From: Amia ocellicauda | Taxonomy: Eukaryota; Chordata; Actinopteri; Amiiformes; Amiidae | Direction of reading: 5' to 3' | Length of the DNA stretch: 64,000 bases | Assembly (NCBI RefSeq): GCF_036373705.1 | Contig: NC_089863.1 | Coordinates: 1,262,501-1,326,500, forward strand | Shown: in pieces, positions 25,371 through 36,300 of the stretch | Layout: each line of letters begins with the position of its first letter | Position numbering within the stretch: the stretch's first letter is position 1 | Notes under the pieces: model-generated | What the model was told of the DNA's origin: nothing | The model's database searches: none | Seen by the model: only the letters and a program-made list of their open reading frames with translations | Position numbers and translations under genes: made by a program

Positions 25371-26465
25371 CGAGGAACAAATCTCCTTGCATGGCACATC
25401 CACATCCACATTCATTGCGTCTAGGAGAGACATTGAGTCGAGGATGTGGACAGAAATCATACACTCTCCACCTCCACACAGAGAAGAATTCCTCGATGGG
25501 ACTGAGAAAAGGAGAGGATGGAGGGAGAAATTGCATCGCCCTGGCCCTCAGCCTCTTACTCGGCCCATCCTTACAAGCAGCTCAGATGTGGGCTCTTTCA
25601 CGCATGAGGTTTTGCACACGTGCAGAAGAGGGTCACATCCATGTCAGCAATTTGTAGTAGATGTGACCGAATGTTTTCATCTTGTTTGACATGATTTACT
25701 CACCTGAGTTTTGTGTCTTTTGTAGAGAGTTTACTGTTTTCCAAAATTATTTTAAGTAAACAAAGCTTGGTCTGAGAACATGCGAGAGACAGGGAAAGAG
25801 AGCGAGAGAGAGAGAGAGAGAGAGAGGAACTGAGGGGGAGGAAAGGCCTGTTAATCTCCTGCTCCCCTCGCCTTCATTTCGAGCTGCAGTCGGGTGTCTT
25901 TGTGTTCTGTGTGGGTGTATGTCTGTGAAGAGTGGTCCCTGGTCTCCCACACCTGCACCCTCCCATGCCCCCACGCAGGGGCCCTTGGTGTGCTGGAGGC
26001 TGTTTTGTGTGTGGAAGAATGTGAGAGAGAGTGGGGAGGAGGATGAGTGGGTGGGTGTGTTGGAGGTGGGGGGTCACCTCGCTTGCCTGGGTCACTGAGG
26101 AAATGCAATTAGTGACATCTGCCCCCCTCCTCCCCGGGGTCACCTCCCACTCGGGTCCCCTGGAGTCCCGGCCAGTACAGCGGCCCAACGAGCGTGTCTG
26201 TCCGGGGCGGCGGGGCGGCGCGGCGCACTGACAATGGCCGCAGCCGGGGCAATAAACAGAGCACTACTGTGTAGCAGCAGCAGGTGTGCGAGGCTGTCCT
26301 CTAGTGGTCTGTTTGTGAACTGTGGGACATTAACTCTGCATGCATGTCCAGTGTGTGTGTATGCATGTATGTAGGCATGTATGTATTGTTATGGACGTCT
26401 TTCTCCAGCCGGTAGTCACTTGTAGGTCCAGTTTCAGGGGAGGGTTTGTAAGAAAAACAGCGCAC
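25371..26465. other. Intergenic region, no gene seen
   Basis: Mixed composition; a GA run at 25,798-25,826 and a GC-rich patch at 26,100-26,240. No frame resembles a known protein. Confidence 0.45.
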
Positions 26466-27143
26466 TACGTGGGAATGGGAACATTTAAATCATACTGGAT
26501 AGGATCCTTGGATCACTCAGTTATTAATGGACATCAAAAGACCACACTGCACCAAGCTACCTTCAGTCACTCGTCTCTCCATACATCCCCTCCAGACCAC
26601 TGTGCTCCTCCAGTGCCAGAAGACTAACTCTGCCTCCTCTCCACTCTCCCTCCTCCAGAGCCGCTCCTTCTCATCCCTGAACGACCTGCCCACCGAAGTC
26701 AAAACAGCGAGTCCTTGACCTCATTCCGGCGCTTATCAAGACGCATCTCTTCCCACAGCACTTGTAATATTAGTCCTCTATCGCTGCTAGATGCACTTCA
26801 GCTTATTATGCTCCTCATGTCCTTGATTGTTTTCCTCCCGTAACCCTCGTCTGTGCACTTAGCTTTCACTGTCCAGGATGTAGGGAGTCTCTTACTGTAC
26901 TTGTGTAAATTGTAAATTGGAATTTGTAAAATGTATTTTGTATTACTATGTTTTAGTTAAGTTGAATTTGTAATGATTGATGTCTTATACTTCACTGTAT
27001 TTTTGCACTTTGTTTGCACTTATGTTGTAAGTCGCCCTGGATAAGAGCGTCTGCCAAGAAATTAAAATAATAATAATAATAATAATAATAAAGTTGGGCG
27101 AATGGGCTCCTCTCGGTTGACACTGTCTCATGTTCTGATGTCG
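26466..27143 (+). mobile_element. CR1-like LINE 3' end interrupted by an L2-type LINE 3' end
   Basis: The outer element is the CR1-like 3' end: 26,466-26,545 up to 'TTATTAATGGACATC', resuming at about 27,095 with GGGCGAATGGGCTCCTCTCG. Between them (about 26,546-27,092) sits an L2-type 3' fragment. It shows the ORF end SFSSLNDLPTEVKTAS, the tail GTAAGTCGCCCTGGATAAGA with GCGTCTGCC, and a terminal (AAT)n run. Confidence 0.8.
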
Positions 27144-27523
27144 TACGTCACAGCAGAGATCGCAGTGTGTGCTGGGACCCGTGCGTGGGCGTGGAGGGCA
27201 CGGGTTTGGCGGCGGGGCGTTAAACACACCTGGGGGCGTGATGTGCAACACGCGGCGCTGGGCACGGGGTCCCGGGGCATTTCTCCCACGGCAGCGCAGT
27301 CCTGCCCGGCCACTCGCAGTGCCAGTGGGCAGAAAACACGCCCCACCGGTGCGTCTGCTTCGCGCGTGTGCTGCGGCGCTGCTGCGCTGGCCCTGGAGAG
27401 GCTCGGGTGTAACTGCGGTGTTTGCGCCAGTGCGCTGAAGGGTCCTGTGTGAGGGGCGACGGGGGGGGAGGTGTCCGGGCTGCTGGGGACAGATGGCGAG
27501 GTGGGCTGCACTTTAATAGTCTT

Positions 27524-28060
27524 CACGCGTGGCCACACTGCGAGGGTGAGCTCATGGGGAGGAGCCGCGGGGCTTCAAAGGGCCCCGCACCCCCATCACA
27601 CCTCCCTCTCTCCGTCTCTCTGCATCTTCCTCCATCTCCCTCTTCCTCTGTCCCTCTCCCTCACTCTTCTTCTACCTCTCAAAAATATATCTCTCCTCTA
27701 CTCCTCTCTCCCTCCATCTCCCTCTTCCTCTCTCCTCTTCTTCTACCCCCTTCCCCCTTCTCCCTTCCATTCCCTCTACCTCTTCCTCTCCCTCTCTCTC
27801 TTCCTCCATTCCTCTTCCTCTCCCTCTCTCTCTCTTTTGTCCAATATTGCACAAACAGGCCATTAAAACCGCAATGAACGCCGTCCCTGACGCGCACCCT
27901 CTGTCTGTGAGTGTGTGTGTGTGCTGTGTCACTGGAGAAAAGCAGCGTTATGCAGGTGGGGATGGGGCGAGGGAGGTGGGGGGGGTGTCAGGGACAAACG
28001 CGACAGATGTCTCTCGCACCTCTGCTCCAATCACAGCGCTCCCTCAAGGCGCTATAAAAG
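27524..28060 (+). promoter_or_regulatory. Promoter region of the her1/her11-like gene
   Basis: TATAAAAG at 28053-28060 with a CCAAT at 28028 predicts transcription from near 28,085. Farther upstream lie a palindromic CACGCGTG (27524-27531), the class C/N-box type bound by HES/Her repressors, and a consensus T-box half site TCACACCT (27596-27603). A CT-rich low-complexity block occupies 27,600-27,840. Auto-repression plus Tbx6 input is the usual logic of clock her genes; here it is inferred from motifs alone. Confidence 0.6.
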
Positions 28061-28207
28061 CCCCGAGTAGACGGGCGGCGGCAGTAATACAACCCACCAC
28101 TTAATACACGCTGCTCGTCTGTGGGAGGATTTTACGCGTTAGAAGACCCGGATCCGTCTGCCCCGCCAGAGCGCCCAGCCCAGCGCAGCGCAGCGCCCCC
28201 CGCCCAG

Positions 28208-29794
28208 ATGCCCGACGCTGGAGACCCCGATTTCAAAGGACTGCAAAGAGTGAGTTTCCACTGCTGGACGCCGGGATCATCTTTATTGTTCTCCATGTGT
28301 CCTCGAACTACGGGATTATTGTTAGGAATCCTTGTCGCCGTTATGATTATGATTATTAATCCTTAAAACAACTCACAGACAGAGTGACTTCAGGGCCTCT
28401 TTCTGCTGAACTGTAGCTGCCCCGCTGTGGACCAGACACGCACACGTACACGTCAGATATAGACGACTTTAAAAGTGGATTATTACCAGAAAGAAATGCG
28501 AGCTGCCAAAGAGACGGAGGAAGGAAGGTGTCCCGGTGTCCGGGGGTTAGTTTCGGGGGTCTGTGTCCACACGGGGTCAATAGTGGGTCAGCGCGCCCTC
28601 TGGTGGAAAGAGAGAGGAATCCGTCCAACTGACCCGACGTGTGTGGACAGATTAGATGCACAACACAGTACAGCACGTATTAGTGTTATTAATATAATAA
28701 TACTAATTATTATTTCATCGACTTTATGATATTTTCGTGGTAGGTGGAGATTTTCTCTTGCTAACTGTCCCTGTATGTGTCTGTGTGCGTCTGTGTGTGT
28801 CTTGTCTCAGATGCTGAAGCCACTGGTTGAAAAGCGAAGGAGAGAGAGGATCAACCACAGCCTGGAGGAGCTGCGCACTGTGCTGCTCAGTTGCACCAAA
28901 GACCAGGTCTGTCTGAGTGTCTCTGTGTCTCTCTGTCCATCTGTCCTGATGTCCGTCTTTCCCCCTTTTCTTCTGCATCTCTCCGTCTCTCTCTCTGTGC
29001 TGAAATCGGTGTGTTTCCCACAGAGGTTCCAGAACCCCAGGCTAGAGAAAGCGGAGATCCTGGAGCTGACAGTCGAGTACCTGGAGATGAAAAGGAAGAA
29101 GAGGAGCAGGAGTGAGAGGAAGAGCACTGAGACAGCAGGTATGATTGTCGTCTGTGAATAAGGGCTTTCAGTCCAGTCCAGCGGGGTCTCAGCCCTGGTC
29201 CTGAGAGACACAGTCCAGTCCAGCAGTTTGATAATTTTCCTCTCTCTCTCTCTCTCTCTCGTCACAGATGCTGCAGCAGTGCCCCCCCTGGCCCAGACAC
29301 AGACCCCCGAGGCCCCCCCCAGCTATGAGTTGGGCTTCCAGCGCTGTGTGTCTCGAGTCACTCACTACCTGCACGCCGTGGCCCCCCCGCACCTGGAGCT
29401 CCTGACACAGGGGCTGCAGCAGCGCTGGGGGGTCTGGGCCCCGCCCTCCGCGCCCCTCGCCGACACCTGCAGCTGCTGCCACTGCTGGGGGGCCGCCCCT
29501 GAGCCCTCCCCTCCTCCCTCCCCCACCTGCTCCCCCACCTATAGCTACTCCTTCATTTACCCCCCCGTCCTCAGCTCCCTCTCACCCCCCCAGCCCTGCC
29601 CCTTCAGCAGCCTGTTCCCCTCCCCCCCGCTCTCGTCCTCCTCCTCGTCCTCATCCTCCTGGACTCCGTTCTCCACCCCCCCCCCCTCGCTCCCAGCCTC
29701 TGTCTCTCCCTCCGAGGCCCACCATCCCCAGCGCTCCCAGTCCTCCGAGTTTCTGGGGACAGGAGCGGGCTCGGTGTGGAGACCCTGGTCCTGA
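28208..29794 (+). CDS. her1: HES7-type bHLH-Orange repressor, her1/her11-like (259 aa)
   Basis: Hairy/E(spl)-family repressor with four exons: 28208-28249 ([14 protein letters not shown]), 28811-28906, 29024-29138, 29268-29794. Phases (0, 0, 1) agree throughout. The basic region and helix 1 read [20 protein letters not shown], and helix 2 reads [17 protein letters not shown] followed by a Lys/Arg-rich stretch. The Orange domain begins [16 protein letters not shown] (about residue 100). A Pro/Ser-rich tail with a run of Ser ends in WRPWS, a Groucho motif with one trailing residue. [13 protein letters not shown] and the extra intron after helix 2 match the Her1/Her11 branch rather than Her5/Her7 (from memory). 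It is divergent from the her5-like gene about 8 kb away. The her1 versus her11 choice has no meaning in a lineage without the teleost duplication. Confidence 0.9.
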
Positions 29795-30280
29795 GGAGGG
29801 AGGGAGACGATGCGGACCATTACCACTGGCCAAGAGTCAGGGTGGGGGGCTGCCAGTGATGGGACTCTGCCCCCCAAAGTCGCTTTCCCAGCGCGAGAGA
29901 CTAACTCCCAGTCACACAGCTGATGAGGAAGACTGGCCAGGAGGACAGATGAGTCTCAGAACCACACTGGACTCCTGTACTGTATTATAATGTACTGCAC
30001 TTTACTGCAGTATGCTGTCCTTTCTGTATTGTGCTTTCCAGTGGACTATAATGTATTATACTGTACCATGCTATGTTCTGTGCTGTACTGTGCTGTGCAC
30101 TATATTGTACATATGTCATACTGCACTGTGCTCTGTGCTGTACCGGTGTAGTAGATTTATTTATGTTAGCGACACAGAGCTGCGAGCTGCTGTGTGATAT
30201 GTACATACCTAGACCCACGACTCTATATTTATATACGAACATATTTCTATTTATCTGTGATTCCTGTGACCCTGCAGAGC

Positions 30281-30286
30281 AATAAA
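30281..30286 (+). terminator. Polyadenylation signal of the her1-like gene
   Basis: AATAAA about 490 bases after the stop, following an AT-rich 3' UTR with several TATTTAT-type elements (30,155, 30,226, 30,248), the sort that destabilises clock mRNAs. Confidence 0.7.
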
Positions 30287-30822
30287 CCGACTGTACGAAA
30301 CACTGCTGTGTGGAGTGTGTTGTGTGCTGGATCTGGTCTGTGTGCTCAGTGACCACACTGTTCACCCTGTGCTCGCTGCGCGGCTGTTGTGTATGTGTGT
30401 CTAATGTGTGTGTGCTGTGTGTGTGAGTGCTGTGCGGTGTGTTGTGTCGTGTGTGTGTTGTCTGGTCTGTTCACCAGTCAAATCACACACACTGCTCTTC
30501 GTGCTGTTTCCTGCATCTTTACTGTGTTGGCTCAGTTCTGTATCAGTGGTTTTACTTCAGTGCAAAATGACAATGACAACAGCATGAGGCAATAATAATA
30601 ACAATCATCATCATAATAATCAAAGCAATAATGTTATAATAATAATAATAATAATAATAATGGAATCATTTAAAACGTCCACAAGAATGTGAAGTTCCGG
30701 AGAAGAAGAGAGCGCTTTGTACAGAAATGAACGAAAAACAGAGAGAGAGAGCAGGGGAAGAACAGATCTTCAGCTCCAATCGATTAATATATCGACGTGG
30801 GAAACGCAGCGAGAAAAAGCCC

Positions 30823-30911
30823 CGACTCTGGTGGGACTCGAACCCACAACCTTTGAATGACTGGCGTCAGTGTCTAGAAGTCCAACGCGCTGTCCATTGC
30901 GCCACAGAGCC
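30823..30911 (-). tRNA. tRNA-Arg(TCT) with a 16-nt intron
   Basis: On the minus strand it begins GGCTCTGTGGCGCAATGGAC, has anticodon loop CTTCTAA interrupted after the sixth base by a 16-nt intron (GACACTGACGCCAGTC), and ends with the T arm GTTCGAGTCCC and acceptor CAGAGTC plus discriminator G. The mature length is 73. It closely matches vertebrate intron-bearing tRNA-Arg-TCT. A run of five T just downstream (plus-strand AAAAA at 30,814-30,818) is a Pol III terminator. It sits about 540 bp after the her1-like polyadenylation signal. Confidence 0.95.
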
Positions 30912-31133
30912 GCTGCGCCCCACGCCTGCGGTGACGTCACTGCCGTGCTGCCCCGGGGCTCTCCTCGGGTTCGGGGTGACGTAATTAGAGAAGACCCGGA
31001 AAACATCTAGTTGCGTCATCTCTCTCTCTAGACCCTGACACGACCGACGGAGACTCGGCTTTCTTTTTTAATTGAGTTAGTAATTTATCGATTGATTGAT
31101 GAATTGATTTATCTCCTGCAGTAAGAAGGAAAA

Positions 31134-31207
31134 AGGCACCGCTGGGACTCGAACCCAGGATCTCCTGTTTACTAGACAGGCGCTTTGACCATCTAAGCCA
31201 CGGCGCC
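31134..31207 (-). tRNA. tRNA-Thr(AGT)
   Basis: On the minus strand it begins GGCGCCGTGGCTTAGATGGT, has anticodon stem-loop CCTGT-CTAGTAA-ACAGG, T arm GGGTTCGAGTCCC, acceptor CGGTGCC and discriminator T: 74 nt, no intron. It differs by only a few bases from the human tRNA-Thr-AGT that I remember. A T-run terminator follows immediately. Confidence 0.96.
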
Positions 31208-31245
31208 GCCGCAGGACTTCACCGACCCCCCCACGCTGAACACGT

Positions 31246-31515
31246 GTGAGTGTGTTGTGTGTGTCTGTGTGTGTGTGTGAGTGTGTTGTGCGAGTGTATG
31301 TGAGTGAGTGTGTGCGTGAGTGTGTTGTGTGTGTGTGTGTGTGAGAGTGAGTAAGTGTGTGTGTGTGTGTGTGTTGTGTGTGCTTGCATCTGTGTGTGTG
31401 TGTGTGTGTGTGTGTGTGAGTGTGTTGTGCGAGTGTGTGTGAGTGTGGTGTGAGTGTGTTGTGTGTGCTTGTGTCTGTGAGTGAGTGAGTGTGTGTGTGT
31501 GTGTTGTGTGTTGTT
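31246..31515 (+). repeat. TG-rich microsatellite
   Basis: (TG)n with GAGTGTGTTGTG interruptions. Confidence 0.9.
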
Positions 31516-32820
31516 TACTCATCCCGCTCCCCATGTTTGCTGTGGCACAGTGTGTTTGTGTAGGGAGGACTGAGGAGAGGGGATAGAGAGAGGTGAGCAT
31601 ATTGGATATCAATATCAAGATATCAAGACCATGATCAAATGCAGAACACACAACTGAGCACGCTCCAACACCTCTCATGATGCCACAGCAGCTCTAGACT
31701 TCACACGGTCTGACAGTATTGATCATAATTATCTTCACAATACATTACACACACAACACTGTCTTGTGCGCTGCTCACATGCTGCTGCGGTTGTGCGTTA
31801 ATGACACAATCGGTTAATCATTACCTGCCCTCAGCTGGCCCTCGCGGCCGCTCACCCCGAGAGAAGGGGTGAAGACACACACACATAAACACACACACAT
31901 ACAGAGATACACACACTCACTCATTCACACACACACACACACACTCACTCATTCACACACACACACATACAGAGATACACACACACACTCATTCACACAC
32001 ACACACACATACAGAGATACACACATACAGAGATACGCACACACATACAGAGATACACACACACACACACACACACATACAGAGATACACACACACTCAC
32101 TCATTCACTCACACACACACACATAGACACACAAACAGACACACACACACACATTGAGGAACAATAGATAAGAGTTGTACACATATTGTCTCTCTCTGTC
32201 TCTCTCTTTCTCAATCTCTGTCACCAACACACTCACTCACACACACACTCACACACACACACTCACTCACACACACACACAGACTCACACACACACACAC
32301 ACTCACACACACTCACACACACACACACACACTCACACACACACACACTCACACAGTAACACAATCCTGGGCAGAGACGGAGAGGAATTGCCCCAAAGAC
32401 AACACCTTCCCGAACCAACAATGCGCTGACGCCTGCCTCTAGTGGCGCACAGGGGAACCGCACATACACAGGGACCGGGAAACTGGCTCTGACCGGGGGA
32501 ATCCCCACCAGCGGACGCCTATGAGCTTGAGCCACAATGGCGGACGGGGGCGTCAGTTTACGGCAGGTTTGGGTGGGTGTGGCCGTGAGACGTGAAAAGA
32601 AACACAAGAGGCGTGCTCTGATTGGCTGGAGGCTCGGCCAAAATAGGGGGTGGGTCGGAGTGGGGGAGAGAGAGAGAGAGAGAGAGAGAGAGTGCCAGAG
32701 TTTTGTCGGGAAAAAGTTTAAATCCGCGGACCTGGCCGTGCGTGTTTTTTGGCTGTGGTGCTAATTTGCAGTGTTTCGAAAGGGTCCGACCCGGGGGGCG
32801 AGCTGGAGAAACACCCCCGG
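31516..32820 (+). other. Upstream region of the first acyltransferase gene, mostly CA satellites
   Basis: CA satellites with ATACAGAGATACACAC units occupy 31,870-32,150, and further CA/CTCA repeats 32,222-32,355. A GC-rich segment with CACAATGGCGGAC (YY1-like, 32,533) and a GA run (32,668-32,691) precede the TATA box. No gene seen. Confidence 0.6.
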
Positions 32821-32827
32821 GCGCCGG

Positions 32828-32834
32828 TATATAA
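32828..32834 (+). promoter_or_regulatory. TATA box of the MOGAT1/2-like gene
   Basis: TATATAA in a GC-rich context predicts a start site near 32,858 and a 5' UTR of about 465 bases with no obvious intron. Confidence 0.65.
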
Positions 32835-33324
32835 CGGGTCTGCAGCCACCGGCCGTCCCGGACAGAGAGACAGAGAGACAGAGCAGCAGGCAGGACATAC
32901 ACGTGTGTGTGCGTGAGACAGAGACAGCTGAAGAGCAAGGTTTAAGGACAGGTTTATTTATTTATTAACCGATCAATCGATAGAGTTATCAGTGTATCGA
33001 TGGGGACGGAGGTATAGAAAGATATACACAGAGTTTGTGTGTGTGTGAGAGAGAGAGTTGTAGAAGGAGACAGAGGGAGGTCCAGAGACTGGTTTATTGA
33101 TTCATTAACTGATTCATCGAGAGAGACAGAGTGGGGACGTTATCAGTGAGTGATAGAGAGAGAAAGAGAGAGAGAGGGAAGCCGAGTGACAGAGAGCCGG
33201 ACACACCAGGCAGAGAGAGCTTGTGTCTGGGAGAGGGGGACAGCTGTAGAGACGGAGAGACCAGAGCGGGGACAGAGCTGGGACAGTGGGACAGAGCCGG
33301 GACAGCGTCCTGTCCCCCTCTGCA

Positions 33325-36300
33325 ATGAAGATTGAGTTCGCCCCGCTCAACATCCCTCTGGAGCGACGGCTGCAGACGGCGGCGGTCCTGCAGTGGGTCT
33401 TCTGCTTCATCGCACTGGGTGGGTCCCGGTCCGGCTGGATATGCAGTGCTGAGAGACAGACAGACAGACACACTGACAGGCAGACCGACACACAGTCAGA
33501 CACACTGACAGACCGACACACAGACAGACACACTGACAGGCAGACAGACAGACTGACACACTGACAGACACACAGTCAGACACACTGACAGACCGACACA
33601 CAGACAGACACACTGACAGACAGACAGACTGACACACTGACAGACACACAGACAGACACACTGACAGGTAGACAGACAGACTGACACACTGACAGACACA
33701 CAGTCAGACACACTGACAGACCGACACACAGACAGACACACTGACAGACAGACAGACTGACACACTGACAGACACACAGTCAGACACACTGACAGACCGA
33801 CACACAGACAGACACACTGACAGACAGACAGACTGACACACTGACAGACACACAGACAGACACACTGACAGGTAGACAGACAGACTGACACACTGACAGA
33901 CACACAGACAGACACACTGACAGACCGACACACAGACAGACACACTGACAGACAGACAGACTGACACACTGACAGACACACAGACAGACACACTGACAGG
34001 CAGACAGACAGACTGACACACAAACACACTGACAGACACACTGACAGGCAGACACACTGACAGACAAACACACTGACAAACACACAGACACTGACAGACA
34101 GACTGACACACAACCTGCAGACCGATTCCACTGCTATAGACCATATCACTGCCGCCGCTCCCACTGCTGCTGCTACTCATACGCTCAGTTTGCTCCTGCG
34201 GCTGCTGCTGTGACCGAGGACCCTGCCGGCAGGCTGCTGGGGGCCCCCGGGGTCCGGCCCCGCAAGACACTGTCTCGGTATCACAGTCTGACCCTGCCAG
34301 TGTGTCGCAACAGCTGTCGGACTTGTGTGATTGTGTAACTGGGGGTTGTGTATTCTTGAGAGGGGAGTGCAGGAGACAGGATTGCGAGAGAGGAGAGGAG
34401 GTTGCTGTTGCCCAACACACACACTCTCACACACTCACTGACACACACACACACACACACACTCTCACCCACTCACTCACCCACTGACACACACACACAC
34501 ACTCTCACCCACTCACTCACCCACTGACACACACACACACACACACACACACTCTCACCCACTGACACACACACACACTCACTCACCCACTGACACACAC
34601 ACACACACACACACACACTCTCACCCACTCACTCACCCACTGACACACACACACACACTCTCACCCACTCACTCACCCACTGACACACACACACACACAC
34701 ACACACTCTCACCCACTCACTCACCCACTGACACACACACACACACTCTCACCCACTCACTCACCCACTGACACACACACACACACACACACACTCTCAC
34801 CCACTCACACACTCACACACACACACACACTCTCATCCACTGACACACACTCACACACTCACCCTCTGACACACACACACACACACTCTCACTCACCCAC
34901 ATACGCAGACACACACTGTTTGTCTCTCTGTGTGTCTGTCCCGTCTCCCTCCCTCCACTGAGCTGTATTCATATCCTTCTCACTCTCTCTGTATCCACAG
35001 CTTTATGTTTCTGCACGCACTTCTCTCTCTCTCTCTCTCTCTCCAGTGTCTCTATTAACCTTTCCCTCCCTCTCTCCCTCTCCCTCCCGCTCTCTCTCCC
35101 TGCAGCTCAGTGCTGTCTGGCCGCGTTCGTGCTGCTGTGTCTCAGTGACCTGTGGCCCCTGGCCGCGCTCTACGCTGGCTGGCTGCTGCTGGACTGGGAC
35201 ACCCCGTCCACAGGGGGCCGCCGCTCGCAATGGGTCCAGGGCTGGAGGACGTGGCGCTACTTCAAAGACTACTTCCCCATCTCCGTGAGTGTGGGAGGGG
35301 GAGGGACACAGGGAGGGGAGGAGGAGGAGAGGGAGGGAGCGAGCAGTTTGTGACAGATCTCCCCCTCTCCCGGCCCCCCAGCTGGTGAAGACGGCAGAGC
35401 TGCCCCCCCAGCACAACTACCTGTTTGGGTTCCACCCCCACGGCGTGCTGGTGGCCGGCGCCTTCGGGAACTTCTGCACCACGGCGTCCGGGTTCGGGGG
35501 GCTGTTCCCTGGCCTCAGCCCCCATCTGCTCATGCTGCCCTTCTGGTTCAAGGTGCCCTTCATACGGGACTACCTCATGTCTGGAGGTGAGGGGGGTGAA
35601 TACAAAACTCACTGGACAGAAAGAGAGGGAGGGAGGGGGAGGATCTTGCAGGGAGAGGAGTTCGCTCATCTCCTGCTCACCTAGTCAGGCGTTCCTGTGT
35701 CAGTTACTGATGATCTGTTCTTACTTACATCAATCTACTCACCTGTCCCTCTCACCTGTCCCTCTGTCTTTCTCACCTGTCCCTCTCTCACTTCTCTCTC
35801 TCTCTCACCTGTCCCTCTGTCTCACCTCTCCCTCTCTCACCTGCCCCTCTCACCTGTCTCTCTGTCTCTCTGTCTCTCTGTCCCTCAGGGCTGGTGTCCA
35901 GTGAGAAGCGCAGTGTCAGCCATATCCTGTCGCGGCCGGGTGGGGGCAATGTGGCGGTGCTGGCGGTGGGAGGGGCACCTGAGGCGCTGGAAGCTCGACC
36001 GGGAGCGCTGACTCTGCAGGTCCTGAACAGGAAGGGCTTCATCAAACTGGCACTCAAACACGGGTCAGTGCTGCTCTATAACACACCCTGCTCTATAACA
36101 CTGTAACACCCTGCTCTATAACACACACTGCTCTATAACACTGTAACATACTGCTCTATAACCCACACTGCTCTATAACACACACTGCTCTATAACACAC
36201 ACTGCTCTATAACACTGTAACATAATGCTCTATAACACACACTGCTCTATAAGACTGTAACAAACTGCTCTACAACACACACTGCTCTATAACACTGTAA

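Noticed and set aside
27672-27932. Glu/Arg-rich minus-strand frames near the her1-like promoter
   Set aside because: They translate a CT-rich low-complexity tract and lack any other gene feature.
31208-33324. PER1 or VAMP2, expected after HES7 and the tRNA genes by human synteny
   Set aside because: No frame in this interval or elsewhere in the window resembles PAS-domain or SNARE sequence.
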